Origin: Veillonella sp. KGMB01456
GTDB taxonomy: Bacteria > Bacillota > Negativicutes > Veillonellales > Veillonellaceae
Assembly: GCF_023051165.1 (NCBI RefSeq)
Contig: NZ_JALKIG010000002.1
Span: forward strand, 1 to 64,000
DNA length: 64,000 nt
Direction of reading: 5' to 3'
In this document: piece after piece, positions 29,984 to 39,908 of the stretch
Position numbering within the stretch: position 1 is the first letter of the stretch
Layout of the letters: every line of letters starts with the position of its first letter
Position numbers and translations under genes: made by a program
Notes under the pieces: model-generated
Database searches by the model: none
Seen by the model: only the letters and a program-made list of their open reading frames with translations
Told to the model about the DNA's origin: nothing

Positions 29984-30067
29984 GGCAATGAAATAATAGC
30001 AAAATATGCTATCAAAAGCATTAAGCCATTATATTTTGAGATATTGAGAGAATTGGGAGGAATTTAT

Positions 30068-30742
30068 ATGACTCTAAAAAAATTTATTTTTGCTATTCTT
30101 GTTGTTATTATAGGCGCAGGCCTGTTTTGGCTGAATTTTTCAAACGATAAAACTGATACGAGTACTACGACCGTGTCTACTAGTAATGTAGTATCCACTA
30201 CGGATACAACTAAAGGGAACCACCGAAGCTTAATCGTATTTTTCTCGCGAACTAAAGGTGTTTACGGTGTAGGCGAATTGCCAATCGGTCACACCCATCG
30301 AATTGCCAATTACATTCAAAGCGCTACCGGGGCCGATATGTATGAAATTGTACCGGTAAAAGAATATCCGTCGGAGTATCGTGAAACTACGCAAGTAGCG
30401 AAGGCGGAACAGGCTAATAATGAAAGACCGGCTATTCAGGGACAAATTCCTGATTTGAGTCAATATGACACTATTTATATCGGTTCGCCAATTTGGTGGG
30501 GTGAGTACCCTATGGTTGTTCACACCTTCCTTGATCAAGTTAATTTGAATGGTAAAACTGTAATTCCGTTTACAACTCATGAAGGGTCCGGCTTAGGGAG
30601 TGTTGAAGCAGTCTTAGCAAAACAATTCCCTGGAGCCCATTTATTGGAAGGCTTAGCAATTCGTGGCAGCGAATCTGATTCCGATGCCGCTAAAACGGCT
30701 GTACAGACATGGCTGCAACGTATCGGTGTATTGGGTCAGTAA
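30068..30742 (+). CDS. Membrane-anchored flavodoxin-like protein
   Basis: FMN-binding flavodoxin-fold protein of 224 residues. An N-terminal hydrophobic segment (about 5-23) followed by a Ser/Thr-rich linker (about 28-50) suggests export and anchoring at the outer face of the inner membrane. The flavodoxin domain starts at LIVFFSRTKGV; GHTHRIANYIQ and YIGSPIWWGEYPMV are typical of the NAD(P)H-quinone-type flavodoxin group. The ATG at 30068 is chosen for its GGGAGG site. It is followed after 13 bp by a heme-type membrane protein gene, so the two may form an electron-transfer pair. The redox partner is unknown. A related gene fragment lies at 31672-31904. Confidence 0.85.
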   Translation: MTLKKFIFAILVVIIGAGLFWLNFSNDKTDTSTTTVSTSNVVSTTDTTKGNHRSLIVFFSRTKGVYGVGELPIGHTHRIANYIQSATGADMYEIVPVKEYPSEYRETTQVAKAEQANNERPAIQGQIPDLSQYDTIYIGSPIWWGEYPMVVHTFLDQVNLNGKTVIPFTTHEGSGLGSVEAVLAKQFPGAHLLEGLAIRGSESDSDAAKTAVQTWLQRIGVLGQ

Positions 30743-30755
30743 AGGGAGCGTGTAG

Positions 30756-31358
30756 ATGGGAAATTTACTGCAAATATTTCGTTTGATAATATACTGGTTC
30801 ATTCTGTCGGCCCCTTTGGTATACTTGATGAACACAGGTATAGTTGAGACTACGAGCAACTTAATTACCTATGATGTAGGCGTAATAGCTTATGTAGGAT
30901 GGTTGTTAGCAGTCTATATAATAACAAAACCAAAATGGTTGCTCCGTGTGTTGCGCATTTCAGAAGTTATGGCTTGGCATCGGTTGTTGGGCCCTTTAAC
31001 CTTACTGCTTGCGTTGGGACACTATTGGTTTTCTTTTTCCATGCATGAGGAAATCAAATATACCGGGCTTGGAGCTCTGGTAGCAGCTGTTATCGCCTTG
31101 TTGGTCGCCATAATTTGGCTCACACCGTTAAGTAAACAAGCGAAAACAACATTTGATTCTTTTAGGCAAGCTATGCGTCAGCTTTGGTCATATCAGACGG
31201 GACGATGGTTGCATCGTTTATATTTGTTGGCCATTGTGCTCGGTCTGGTCCATGTGCATATGATTCCACGCATTGCCGACAGCCTATACTTTATGATGAC
31301 ATTTGATGCCTACACCTTATTTGTGTTGGCATCATATGCTTGGTATCGAATGAAGTAG
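30756..31358 (+). CDS. Ferric reductase-like transmembrane protein
   Basis: The 200-residue integral membrane protein has about six hydrophobic helices. Histidines in helices at AWHRLLGP, LALGHYW, LHRLYLL and VHVHMIP are placed as expected for two b-type hemes in the ferric reductase-like domain family (related to MsrQ and YedZ). It has no NAD or flavin domain of its own, so it would need a partner; the anchored flavodoxin encoded 13 bp upstream is the obvious candidate. The ATG follows GGGAG. A strong terminator lies downstream. Confidence 0.82.
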   Translation: MGNLLQIFRLIIYWFILSAPLVYLMNTGIVETTSNLITYDVGVIAYVGWLLAVYIITKPKWLLRVLRISEVMAWHRLLGPLTLLLALGHYWFSFSMHEEIKYTGLGALVAAVIALLVAIIWLTPLSKQAKTTFDSFRQAMRQLWSYQTGRWLHRLYLLAIVLGLVHVHMIPRIADSLYFMMTFDAYTLFVLASYAWYRMK

Positions 31359-31418
31359 TCACATTAGGCTGAGAGCTTAAGGTGAAACTATTTTACCATA
31401 AATAGAATGAACTCTGCC

Positions 31419-31477
31419 AAATAATCCGTTCGGCGTATTTTTAACTGGGAAAATACATCGAGCGGATTATTTTTTTG
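31419..31477 (+). terminator. Terminator of the flavodoxin operon
   Basis: AAATAATCCG pairs with CGGATTATTT, with an inner GTATTTT/AAAATAC stem and a short loop, followed by a run of T. It is about 60 bp past the membrane protein stop. Confidence 0.85.
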
Positions 31478-31671
31478 CAATGATTGCTTTATTAATTCTT
31501 TAAAATTACACTTCAGTATGCGTGTTGTTTATACATGAATAAAGAACCACTATTGTACTATTTTTAGAATATTAGATATGATACTAACAGTTCTTATACT
31601 AGTTGGAAATCAGATTTTTTGGCTGAAGTTAAAAATTTGAGATTAAAGAAGAGTTAAAAAGTGGAGGGAGA

Positions 31672-31904
31672 AGAACGAAAGACCCGCAATCAAAGGCTCC
31701 ATACCTGATGTAAGCCAATATGATACTATCTATATCGGGTCGCCGATTTGGTGGGGCGAATATCCGATGGTGGTCCGTATGTTCCTCGATCAAGTTGATT
31801 TAAACGGTAAAACCGTGATTCCGTATACTACGCATGAAGGCTCCGGCTTAGGTAGCACTACAGCTATTTTAGTAAGCATATCTACATTTACTCTTTATCA
31901 TTGA
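31672..31904 (+). pseudogene. Flavodoxin gene fragment
   Basis: The frame encodes NERPAIKGSIPDVSQYD, IYIGSPIWWGEYPMVV and THEGSGLGS, closely matching residues about 117-180 of the flavodoxin at 30068-30742. It lacks the N-terminal half and start codon, and after GLGSTTAILV the similarity stops and the frame ends at 31904. It is a truncated paralogue or duplication remnant. It differs from the intact gene at many silent sites, so the duplication is old or the copy came from another paralogue. Confidence 0.9.
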
Positions 31905-31913
31905 AAGAAAAGG

Positions 31914-33266
31914 ATGGTTTTTTTGGAAGAAGTCATGAAAGCGAATAATTCTGTTGAAGCTACCGAAAATACTAAGTTTGGTATGACGCTCGTCATAACG
32001 TTACTATCATATTTTGTAATTCTCATGGATAATTCCATCGTGTTTACCAGTTCGCTACAGATTGGCGAATCATTACAGCTTGATTCCACTCATCTGGCTT
32101 GGGTATCTAATGCCTATACAATCACCTTTGGTGGTTTCTTACTTTTAGCCGGACGTTTATCTGATTTATTGGGGCGAAAACACATTTTTCAGCTGGGTCT
32201 CGTAATTTTTGCACTCAGTTCCTTAGCTATCGGTTACGCCCAGAGCGCGGCTATGCTAATCGGAGCCCGAGCCGTTCAGGGTATTGGCAGTGCGATTATT
32301 GCACCGACCAGTTTGGCTCTTATCATGGATGCGTATATCGGTGAAATGCGCAGTAAAGCCATAGCGTATTACGGAACCACCGCCGGTTTGGGATCCAGTA
32401 TCGGGTTACTTATCGGCGGCGCCTTAACAAGTCTATTTTCCTGGCGAGTGGGTTTTCTGATTAATGTGCCTATCGCATTATTATTGGTAGTATTGACTTG
32501 GCGCTATATTAAGGATAGTGAAACAGTTAACAGCAAAATCGATTATTGGGGCAGCATTCTTTCCGTCATCGGTCTCAGCTCCTTAATTTACAGCTTAACT
32601 GCTGACAATAACGGATTTTGGTTTGCTATAATCGGTATCGTTTTCCTTGCTTTATTTTATTGGCGTGAAAAAAGCATTACGTTACCGATTATGCCACTGT
32701 CTCTATATACCCATAAAGTTCGGTTTGGCGCTTATATAACTCGATTACTATTTATGATGAGTGTGCTGCCGTATTGGTTTTTAATTCCGCAAATGCTACA
32801 ACGAGCTTATGAGCTAACACCGTTTGGAGCGGGGCTAGCCTTTTTACCGATGACGATTCCACAATTTATGACTGCATTACAAGTTCCGCGTTTATCTCAA
32901 TATTGGAAACAAAGTACCATAATGATGGTCGGTTCGGCACTAATCCTTCTTGGCCTTGTGGCCACGGCGCTTATTGATATTGAACAAGGTTATGTACTGG
33001 CCGTTGCCTTACCGATGATTCCGCTCGGCATGGGGCAAGCCATGGTTGTAACCACGGTGACATCGGCAGGTATTTTTGACACACCAAAAGAATTGGCCGG
33101 CGCAGCCAGCGGAATTACCAACACCATGCATCAAATAGGAGGTCCTATAGGTTTGTCTATTATTGTGGGGCTTAACGCATTGTACAGTGAAGGTCTCCTT
33201 ATTATGGCCTCTTATACAGCTATTTCCATGATTATTATAAAAGCCTTTATTATGGGGAGCGATTAA
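31914..33266 (+). CDS. MFS drug:H+ antiporter, DHA2 family
   Basis: Inner-membrane exporter of about 450 residues with 13-14 hydrophobic segments, consistent with the 14-helix DHA2 (EmrB/QacA-like) family. Motif A is GRLSDLLGRKHIF and motif C-like sequence is YGTTAGLGSSIGLLIGG. The start is uncertain: the ATG at 31914 abuts AAGGA without a spacer, a TTG at 31923 has an 8-nt spacer, and an ATG at 31935 follows GGAAG. It begins 10 bp after the flavodoxin fragment. The substrate is unknown. A terminator follows. Confidence 0.85.
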   Translation: MVFLEEVMKANNSVEATENTKFGMTLVITLLSYFVILMDNSIVFTSSLQIGESLQLDSTHLAWVSNAYTITFGGFLLLAGRLSDLLGRKHIFQLGLVIFALSSLAIGYAQSAAMLIGARAVQGIGSAIIAPTSLALIMDAYIGEMRSKAIAYYGTTAGLGSSIGLLIGGALTSLFSWRVGFLINVPIALLLVVLTWRYIKDSETVNSKIDYWGSILSVIGLSSLIYSLTADNNGFWFAIIGIVFLALFYWREKSITLPIMPLSLYTHKVRFGAYITRLLFMMSVLPYWFLIPQMLQRAYELTPFGAGLAFLPMTIPQFMTALQVPRLSQYWKQSTIMMVGSALILLGLVATALIDIEQGYVLAVALPMIPLGMGQAMVVTTVTSAGIFDTPKELAGAASGITNTMHQIGGPIGLSIIVGLNALYSEGLLIMASYTAISMIIIKAFIMGSD

Positions 33267-33299
33267 ATAACAGTTTGGTATAAATATGTAAGGCACAAT

Positions 33300-33358
33300 A
33301 AAAAGCAATCCGCCTGAGTAAGATATCTATGAAATATCTTATAGGTAGATTGCTTTTT
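33300..33358. terminator. Bidirectional terminator between the exporter gene and lgt
   Basis: AAAAAGCAATC (33300-33310) pairs with GATTGCTTTTT (33348-33358), with an inner TAAGATAT/ATATCTTA stem. It sits between two convergent genes. Its outer arms resemble those of the terminator at 28863-28927. Confidence 0.87.
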
Positions 33359-33414
33359 GTTTTTGTAACGAAAAGCAGTTAGCATTCAGTAATTGAACAC
33401 TAACTGTTTAGCTA

Positions 33415-34278
33415 TTATTTGCGTTTATGTTTATTTTGAGCTTTCTGTGGTTGTAATTTTGACGCATCCCGGGAGGCTCCCTCGCCGTCGCCCCCATAGA
33501 GATGAGTATCATAGGAACCTTTTACCTGAAGGTAGATAAAGACGATAATCCCGATAATAATAACCGTAAGACTGGTCATCTGTGCCGATTTGAGGCCCAT
33601 GGTGAGATTTACGTAGTCGCCACGTAAAAACTCGAGAAAGAAACGAGCCGTTGAGTATAAAATAGCATAGAGTACGAAAGTCTGACCTTTTTTGTGTGGT
33701 ACTGTATTGAATAAGAGCAGTGCCACGAAAATGAGGATATCGATTTGACCCTCCCAGATTTCGGCCGGCCATAAGGGTTGAGCCCCGTAGGTTTTAAAGG
33801 CAAGGGTAGTTTCCGGATAGAGAATACCGAAATTACCGCCGGTGGGGTGTCCGAAAGCATCACCGTTCATGAGGTTTGCCATACGGCCTACAGATTGACC
33901 CAGAATTAAAGCCGGTGCAAACACATCGGCAAAAGCCCAAGTGTCGATATTATGTTTCCTTACATACCAAATACCCGCTAAGGTACCGAGCACGACGCCC
34001 CCTTGAATGGCCATACCCCCTTGCCATACAAAGGGAATCTCTAAGAGATGATGTTGATAATAATCCCAGTCGAAGAAAAACACATCCCAAAGACGGGCAC
34101 CGATAATACCGGCAATACCGGTGGTGATAGCGAAATCGAACATGTGAACATGCCAACCGCGGCCGTCTCGTTTAAATAAATAATAGGCTACTGCGGCGGC
34201 GCAGAAAATACCTAACGATAAGAGCAGACCGTAAGCTCGAATCGGAAAGTCTCCTATATAAAATAAATATTGATGCAT
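33415..34278 (-). CDS. lgt: Prolipoprotein diacylglyceryl transferase
   Basis: Inner-membrane enzyme that moves diacylglycerol from phosphatidylglycerol to the lipobox cysteine of prolipoproteins. About seven hydrophobic helices are present. The signature region GRMANLMNGDAFGHPT carries the essential Arg and Asn, and the N-terminal PIRAYGLLLSLG is typical. The C-terminal 30 residues are a charged, Lys-rich tail. The start follows GAGGAGG. It is divergent from pheA with a gap of about 110 bp. Confidence 0.95.
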   Translation of the reverse strand: MHQYLFYIGDFPIRAYGLLLSLGIFCAAAVAYYLFKRDGRGWHVHMFDFAITTGIAGIIGARLWDVFFFDWDYYQHHLLEIPFVWQGGMAIQGGVVLGTLAGIWYVRKHNIDTWAFADVFAPALILGQSVGRMANLMNGDAFGHPTGGNFGILYPETTLAFKTYGAQPLWPAEIWEGQIDILIFVALLLFNTVPHKKGQTFVLYAILYSTARFFLEFLRGDYVNLTMGLKSAQMTSLTVIIIGIIVFIYLQVKGSYDTHLYGGDGEGASRDASKLQPQKAQNKHKRK

Positions 34279-34329
34279 AATTACCTCCTCATAAATAGTA
34301 TATATTCATTATAACGGAGCGCCATTCTT

Positions 34330-34359
34330 ATGACAAATAAAAAGGGGGTATGTTATAAT
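34330..34359 (+). promoter_or_regulatory. Promoter of pheA
   Basis: ATGACA (34330-34335) and a perfect TATAAT (34354-34359) have an 18-bp spacer, about 30 bp before the GTG start. An ATG inside the -35 box opens the same frame, but this is promoter DNA rather than coding sequence. Confidence 0.6.
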
Positions 34360-34389
34360 AAAAATTATCGTAGGAGGAGGCGATTAAGA

Positions 34390-35244
34390 GTGATAACTAT
34401 TTCATTTTTAGGCCCTCACGGGACGTTTACGGAAGAAGCTCTGAATCGTCTGTGTGAGTGTCAATCATTGATGATACAAAAAGAGGCGATGAATACTATT
34501 GATGAAGCTATTGAAGCGGCCATGTTGGGACATGTGGATTATGCTTTCGTACCGGTCGAAAATTCTTTGGGCGGTACGGTTTTGACAACAATAGATTATT
34601 TGGCAGAACACGGCGGCGTGGAAATACGAGCTGAAATCTGCATGCCTATTCGCCATTATTTATGGGGCTTGCCGGGCAGTGCGGCCAATGAAATAACCAT
34701 GATTTATTCCCATCCGCAGGCATTGAGACAATGTAAAGTGTTTTTGCAAAAACAGGCTAAACAGGCTCAACAAATTGTGACGGATTCTACGGCACAAGGG
34801 GCCGGCATTGTGGCTCAATCGCAGTCATTAGCCAAAGCAGCCATTGGCGGCGAGGCTATGGGCATAAAATACGGCTTGGTTAAATTAACCGATCAAATTC
34901 AAGATAATATGCTTAATTTGACGCGCTTTATTTTGGTAAAACCAAATCATCACATAACGTTTGATGCCACTATGACAACGGGGAAGGTGTCTTTACAATG
35001 TGAATTGGAAGGCTTGCGTCCGGGCTCATTGTGGGAATGCTTAGGGATTTTTGCCAAACGGCAAATCAATTTGGTTAAAATCGAATCGCGTCCGACCAAA
35101 GGACGTCTCGGTGAGTATAAATTTTTCCTTGATCTTCAGATATTAGATAATGGACCTCAAATTTCGGAGGCGCTGGCTGAACTTAAAGAATTGGCCACGT
35201 CTTTGCAACTATTGGGGGCCTATGAAACATATATTGTCGAGTAA
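34390..35244 (+). CDS. pheA: Prephenate dehydratase
   Basis: Converts prephenate to phenylpyruvate in phenylalanine synthesis. The catalytic domain (about 1-185) starts with ISFLGPHGTFTEEAL and has VPVENSLGG and a DSTAQGAG region. The C-terminal ACT domain (about 200-280) includes ESRPTKGRLGEY, the phenylalanine-binding ESRP motif, which implies feedback inhibition. The GTG at 34390 is preceded by AGGAGGAGG with a 9-nt gap and gives 284 residues, the usual size; the in-frame ATG at 34330 lies in the promoter. No chorismate mutase domain is fused. Confidence 0.93.
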   Translation: MITISFLGPHGTFTEEALNRLCECQSLMIQKEAMNTIDEAIEAAMLGHVDYAFVPVENSLGGTVLTTIDYLAEHGGVEIRAEICMPIRHYLWGLPGSAANEITMIYSHPQALRQCKVFLQKQAKQAQQIVTDSTAQGAGIVAQSQSLAKAAIGGEAMGIKYGLVKLTDQIQDNMLNLTRFILVKPNHHITFDATMTTGKVSLQCELEGLRPGSLWECLGIFAKRQINLVKIESRPTKGRLGEYKFFLDLQILDNGPQISEALAELKELATSLQLLGAYETYIVE

Positions 35245-35360
35245 AAGCACCTAAGAAGACTTTTAAGGTTGAGTACAAACAGCTGATAATAAATAAAAGT
35301 CTATTAAAGCTAAGCAAACTCATAAAAAATGGAATTTACTATATAAAAGAAAGGATGTAT

Positions 35361-37199
35361 ATGAAGAAAATTTTGACTCGTGCCGTATTGGCAGCGTTAG
35401 TGACGCTTTCCGCCACCGGCGCCCAGGCGGCATCTATTGAAGTGACTAAAGAAAGCAGCAGTTTAATCAAAATAGATAACTCTGTAAAATATAAAGCATC
35501 GCAAGCTACTAGTAATGGTAAAGTAACGGTTTCTAAGGAGGCCGGCAATGACCTTAGCGGCACGGAATCGGTGCAACCTATTTTTATTCGTACATTGGCT
35601 GGTCAGACCAGTGATGCGGGGGAATTGGCTATCGTGGAAGACGGCCATATATTTATCCCTTTAAGCGTATATCAGACGGTAAATTTAAATACTATCAGTA
35701 TAAAAAATAACAAGGCCTATATTGCGTTGCCGGCACCCCGTCGTGCCGGTGACATGAGCTACAACGGCGATCGCCGTAACGGTGTACGTACCATTCAATT
35801 GGCTACGATAGAGCGCAACGGAACAACATATGTAGACATGAGTGCCACATCACCGCTTCTTGGCGTACAGGCGATTCGTACAAAGACGGGTATTGAATTG
35901 AAGGCACCCTTAGGGGCTTTAGATATTCCAACGCGTAAGGAAATAAAGGGTTCTTTGGCATGGGTATTCGATCCTACTGTGTCTGCTTCTTATGGGGTAC
36001 CGGTAGCGAAGAGCGGTACCTCCGTTGTTTCGCCAACATGGTTTGATTTGTCTGAAAAAGGCTTGGCTGTTAAAAACGGTGTAAGCCTGACGTACGCCAA
36101 TACTTATAAAGACGAGGGGTATCGTGTATGGCCGTTGGTGACGAATCAGTTTGATCCGGATTTAACGAGTAAAATCTTAAATGACAAGAAATACTGGCAA
36201 ACCATTGCGGATGATATGGTATTGTATGCGTTGACCTATGGTTATGACGGCTATAATTTAGATTTTGAAGATGTGCATTATAAGGATAAAGCAAAACTTA
36301 CGAGTTTTGTAACATACCTTACACAACGTCTTCATGAGTTTAATATCTATGTTTCTATGGATGTAACGGGCTATTCCGATAGTGAAAACTGGTCCATGGT
36401 ATACGATCGTAAGCATTTAAGCAAAGTCCTCGATTATATGGTGCTCATGGCCTATGACGAAGTGTGGGCATCCAGTCCGGAAGCGGGCCCGGTTGCCAGC
36501 TATCCGTGGGTAAAACGCAATGCTACGGCGCTTACTCGCGAAGTTTCACCTGAAAAAATCGTCCTTGGCGTACCGTATTATATGCGTGTATGGCAGCGTA
36601 CTATTTCCGTAGATGATAAAGGGAAAGTTACCTACGGTAAAGCTAAGAGCCGTACGCTTACTATGAAAGAAGCAGAGGAATTAAAAGCTATTTATGCTGA
36701 TAGAGTGCAGTGGGATGATGATTTGAAATTACACTATTTGCGATTCGGTAATGATGAATTAGGTGAACAATTATTGGCCTATGCGGAAACCGGCAAAGAG
36801 CCGAGAATTGCCGGTGGCTTGCGGAATAAGTCGGCTACCATTTCCGAAGTGTGGTTTGAAGACGAAGCATCTATGGCCTACAAGCGTGAGCTCATGAGTG
36901 AGCTTAAATTAGCGGGCTTTGCAGCATGGCGAAAAGGTTTTGAAACTTCATCTTTCCGTCAATTTATGTACAATGATGCGGTGCCGGCAAAGAATGTTCC
37001 ACACGGTACGGCTAAAAAGATTACTAAATTGCCTAGCTTTATTGGCAACGAATCGGCTGCGACTAAGCAGAATGCCGGTGCTAATCCTTTTACTAGCAGT
37101 GGTGAAACGGCCGGTACAGTATCAGCCGGTGCTACTTCAACGGGCTTAGCTGTTACCGGTTCAAGTTCTACGAAAGTGGCAGTAACAAAAGAATCGTAA
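35361..37199 (+). CDS. Secreted GH18-family glycosidase-like protein
   Basis: Exported protein of 612 residues. A signal peptide (1-23, ending in GAQA) leads to a region of unclear fold (about 25-190) resembling the copper-amine-oxidase-type N-domain seen in some Firmicute wall proteins. A GH18 barrel follows (about 195-530); its catalytic signature DGYNLDFEDV is at about 296-305, with Glu as the expected acid. The last 60 residues are Ser/Thr/Ala-rich. GH18 members of this style (YaaH/YdhD-like) hydrolyse peptidoglycan or chitin-type bonds; the target here is probably the cell wall, an inference. The ATG at 35361 is preferred over 35355 for spacing to AAAGGA. Confidence 0.85.
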   Translation: MKKILTRAVLAALVTLSATGAQAASIEVTKESSSLIKIDNSVKYKASQATSNGKVTVSKEAGNDLSGTESVQPIFIRTLAGQTSDAGELAIVEDGHIFIPLSVYQTVNLNTISIKNNKAYIALPAPRRAGDMSYNGDRRNGVRTIQLATIERNGTTYVDMSATSPLLGVQAIRTKTGIELKAPLGALDIPTRKEIKGSLAWVFDPTVSASYGVPVAKSGTSVVSPTWFDLSEKGLAVKNGVSLTYANTYKDEGYRVWPLVTNQFDPDLTSKILNDKKYWQTIADDMVLYALTYGYDGYNLDFEDVHYKDKAKLTSFVTYLTQRLHEFNIYVSMDVTGYSDSENWSMVYDRKHLSKVLDYMVLMAYDEVWASSPEAGPVASYPWVKRNATALTREVSPEKIVLGVPYYMRVWQRTISVDDKGKVTYGKAKSRTLTMKEAEELKAIYADRVQWDDDLKLHYLRFGNDELGEQLLAYAETGKEPRIAGGLRNKSATISEVWFEDEASMAYKRELMSELKLAGFAAWRKGFETSSFRQFMYNDAVPAKNVPHGTAKKITKLPSFIGNESAATKQNAGANPFTSSGETAGTVSAGATSTGLAVTGSSSTKVAVTKES

Positions 37200-37210
37200 C
37201 ACATCCCATG

Positions 37211-37240
37211 TTGACGGTATTGTTATAATAGTAATATAAT
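37211..37240 (+). promoter_or_regulatory. Promoter of leuS
   Basis: TTGACG (37211-37216) and TATAAT (37235-37240) with an 18-bp spacer lie 70 bp before the leuS start. The leader is too short for a T-box. Confidence 0.65.
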
Positions 37241-37310
37241 TAAATTTAAGACTTGAAGATAAAATAAAACGGTATAGACTTGAGGAATTTGAGTTTGAGG
37301 AGGCTGTGGC

Positions 37311-39779
37311 ATGAACGAAAAATATGTAGCCCAGGACATTGAAAAGAAATGGCAAGCGTATTGGCTTGAACACAATACGTTTAAGACCGACTATGATGAA
37401 AGTAAAGAAAAATATTATGTACTCGAAATGTTCCCATATCCATCGGGGAATTTACATATGGGGCATGTGCGTAACTACTCCATTGGTGACGTAGTAGCTC
37501 GTTTTAAAAAAATGAAGGGCTTCAACGTACTTCATCCAATGGGCTGGGATGCCTTCGGTATGCCGGCAGAAAATGCGGCTATTAAACATGGCATTGCACC
37601 AAGCAAATGGACTTATGAAAACATTGCTAATATGAAACGTCAGCAGCAAGAGCTCGGTTTATCCTACGATTGGGACCGTGAAGTAGCTACCTGTAAGGAA
37701 GATTACTATCGTTGGACCCAGTGGTTGTTCCAACAGTTTTACAAAAAAGGCTTAGCTTACAAAAAAGAAGCCAAAGTAAACTGGTGTGAGCATTGTCATA
37801 CAGTGCTTGCTAACGAACAGGTTATTGACGGCCTTTGCTGGCGTTGTGACAACAAGGTTGAAAAGAAAGACCTTAAACAGTGGTTCTTAAAGATTACAGA
37901 CTACGCAGATCGTTTATTAAACGATTTGGATAAACTCGACCACTGGCCTGAACGCGTTAAAACAATGCAGAAAAACTGGATTGGTCGCAGTGAAGGGGCT
38001 CAGTTCGCTTTTGAAATCCCTGAAATCAATAAAAATATTGAAGTCTATACGACTCGTGTTGATACGATTTACGGTGTTTCCTATATCGTATTGGCTCCGG
38101 AACATCCGTATGTAGAAGAATTAATCGCCAATAAACCGAATAAAGCGGAATTGGACGCATTCATTCACAAAGTACGCAATTTGAACGAAATTGACCGTAC
38201 CTCTACGGATGTTGAAAAAGAAGGTCTTTTCACCGGCGCTTATGCCAAACATCCGATGACCGGTAAAGATATCCCTATTTGGATTGCCAACTACGTACTC
38301 GTTGATTACGGTACCGGTGCCGTTATGGGTTCGCCGGCTCATGATGAACGGGATAATAAATTTGCTCGCAAATACAATTTGCCGATTTTACCGGTTGTCC
38401 AAAATGAAGATAACAACTTAACTTTTGACGAATGGCAAACGGAAGCTCATGAAGACGGTATCCTTATCAATTCCGAAGAATATAACGGTATGCCTTCTGC
38501 GGAAGCACGCGAAGCTATTATCAAAAACTTGGAAGAACGCGGCATAGGCCGTAAGATGGTTAACTATCGTCTGCGTGATTGGTTGATTTCCCGTCAGCGT
38601 TATTGGGGCGTGCCAATTCCGGTTGTATACTGCGATAAATGCGGTGAACAACTCGTGCCTGAAGAAGAATTGCCTGTTCGTTTGCCGGAAGATGTAACCT
38701 TTGATGCAGGTGCTATTTCACCGTTGGCTACATCTGAAAACTTCGTAAAAATCACTTGTCCTAAGTGTGGTGGCGAAGCTCGTCGTGAAATCGATACCAT
38801 GGATACATTCATCGATTCCTCTTGGTATTTCCTTCGTTATACCGATGCTCGTAACGATAAAGAAGCGTTTAATAAGAAATTGGCTGATTACTGGATGGAT
38901 GTAGACCAATACATCGGCGGTATCGAACATGCAATCTTGCACTTATTGTATTCTCGTTTCTTCGTAAAAGTAGTTCATGATTTGGGCCTTGTAAGCTATG
39001 ACGAACCATTCAAAGGTTTGTTGACTCAGGGCATGGTGCTTAAAGAAGGCAGCAAAATGTCCAAATCTAAGGGCAATGTTGTATCCCCTGAAGAAATCGT
39101 TGCGAAATACGGTGCCGATACGGCTCGTCTTTTCATCCTCTTCGCGGCACCGGTAGAACGTGACCTCGACTGGAGCGATGAAGGCGTTGAAGGCTCTTAT
39201 CGTTTCTTGAATCGTGTATGGCGTATCGTTGATGCGTACCAAGAATTGGCTAAAGCAGGTCATAGTGAAAAATTATCGAAAGATGAATTTGCCCTTCGTC
39301 GTGAATTACACCGCGTTATTAAAAAAGTAACCGAAGACCTTGACGGTAAATTCAACTTTAATACGGCTATTTCCAGCATCATGGAATTAGTTAATGCTAT
39401 GTATCAGTTCAAAGACAGTCATGATACAGTACAGGCTGATTTAGGCCATGAATTGGTTGAAAAATTACTGCTCATGTTAGCTCCGTTTACACCGCATATT
39501 ACGGAAGAGTTGTGGCATGAAGTAGGTAAAACCGGCAGCATTCATCAGCAAGATTGGCCAATTTATGAAGAAGCGGCCCTTGTAATCGATGAAGTTGAAA
39601 TCGCCGTACAAGTTAACGGTAAAGTACGCGATAAAATGACGATTCCGGTAGATATGCCTAAAGCCGATTTGGAAGCTCAGGCATTGGCCCTTGATCGTGT
39701 AAAAGAATTTACAGACGGTAAAACTGTAGCTAAAGTCATCATTATTCCAAATAAAATTGTGAATATTGTTGTTAAATAA
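37311..39779 (+). CDS. leuS: Leucyl-tRNA synthetase
   Basis: Class I synthetase that charges tRNA-Leu. The HIGH-type motif is HMGH at 49-52 within [16 protein letters not shown], and KMSKS is near residue 582. The CP1 editing domain (about 220-420) includes the conserved [15 protein letters not shown]. Length 822 is normal for bacterial LeuS. It begins after GAGGAGG and ends before a strong terminator, so it is transcribed alone. Confidence 0.97.
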   Translation: MNEKYVAQDIEKKWQAYWLEHNTFKTDYDESKEKYYVLEMFPYPSGNLHMGHVRNYSIGDVVARFKKMKGFNVLHPMGWDAFGMPAENAAIKHGIAPSKWTYENIANMKRQQQELGLSYDWDREVATCKEDYYRWTQWLFQQFYKKGLAYKKEAKVNWCEHCHTVLANEQVIDGLCWRCDNKVEKKDLKQWFLKITDYADRLLNDLDKLDHWPERVKTMQKNWIGRSEGAQFAFEIPEINKNIEVYTTRVDTIYGVSYIVLAPEHPYVEELIANKPNKAELDAFIHKVRNLNEIDRTSTDVEKEGLFTGAYAKHPMTGKDIPIWIANYVLVDYGTGAVMGSPAHDERDNKFARKYNLPILPVVQNEDNNLTFDEWQTEAHEDGILINSEEYNGMPSAEAREAIIKNLEERGIGRKMVNYRLRDWLISRQRYWGVPIPVVYCDKCGEQLVPEEELPVRLPEDVTFDAGAISPLATSENFVKITCPKCGGEARREIDTMDTFIDSSWYFLRYTDARNDKEAFNKKLADYWMDVDQYIGGIEHAILHLLYSRFFVKVVHDLGLVSYDEPFKGLLTQGMVLKEGSKMSKSKGNVVSPEEIVAKYGADTARLFILFAAPVERDLDWSDEGVEGSYRFLNRVWRIVDAYQELAKAGHSEKLSKDEFALRRELHRVIKKVTEDLDGKFNFNTAISSIMELVNAMYQFKDSHDTVQADLGHELVEKLLLMLAPFTPHITEELWHEVGKTGSIHQQDWPIYEEAALVIDEVEIAVQVNGKVRDKMTIPVDMPKADLEAQALALDRVKEFTDGKTVAKVIIIPNKIVNIVVK

Positions 39780-39800
39780 TTAGTAGAATGATATGAGATA

Positions 39801-39835
39801 ATATGCACAATTTAAATTTTAAATTGTGCATATTT
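39801..39835. terminator. leuS terminator
   Basis: ATATGCACAATTTAAA and TTTAAATTGTGCATAT form a perfect 16-bp stem around a single T. The following T tract is weak. Confidence 0.75.
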
Positions 39836-39908
39836 CTGTATAAGCTTAAGTTAGACAGGTCGATATACGTGAAACAATATCATTTATAGCATAATGAGGA
39901 GGTGTCAT

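Larger units (their letters stand above)
31359..31913. other. Intergenic region with flavodoxin remnant
   Basis: The 555-bp gap holds the terminator of the flavodoxin operon, an A/T-rich stretch with no recognised gene (about 31480-31660), and a broken flavodoxin gene copy (31672-31904) ending just before the exporter gene. Confidence 0.6.
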
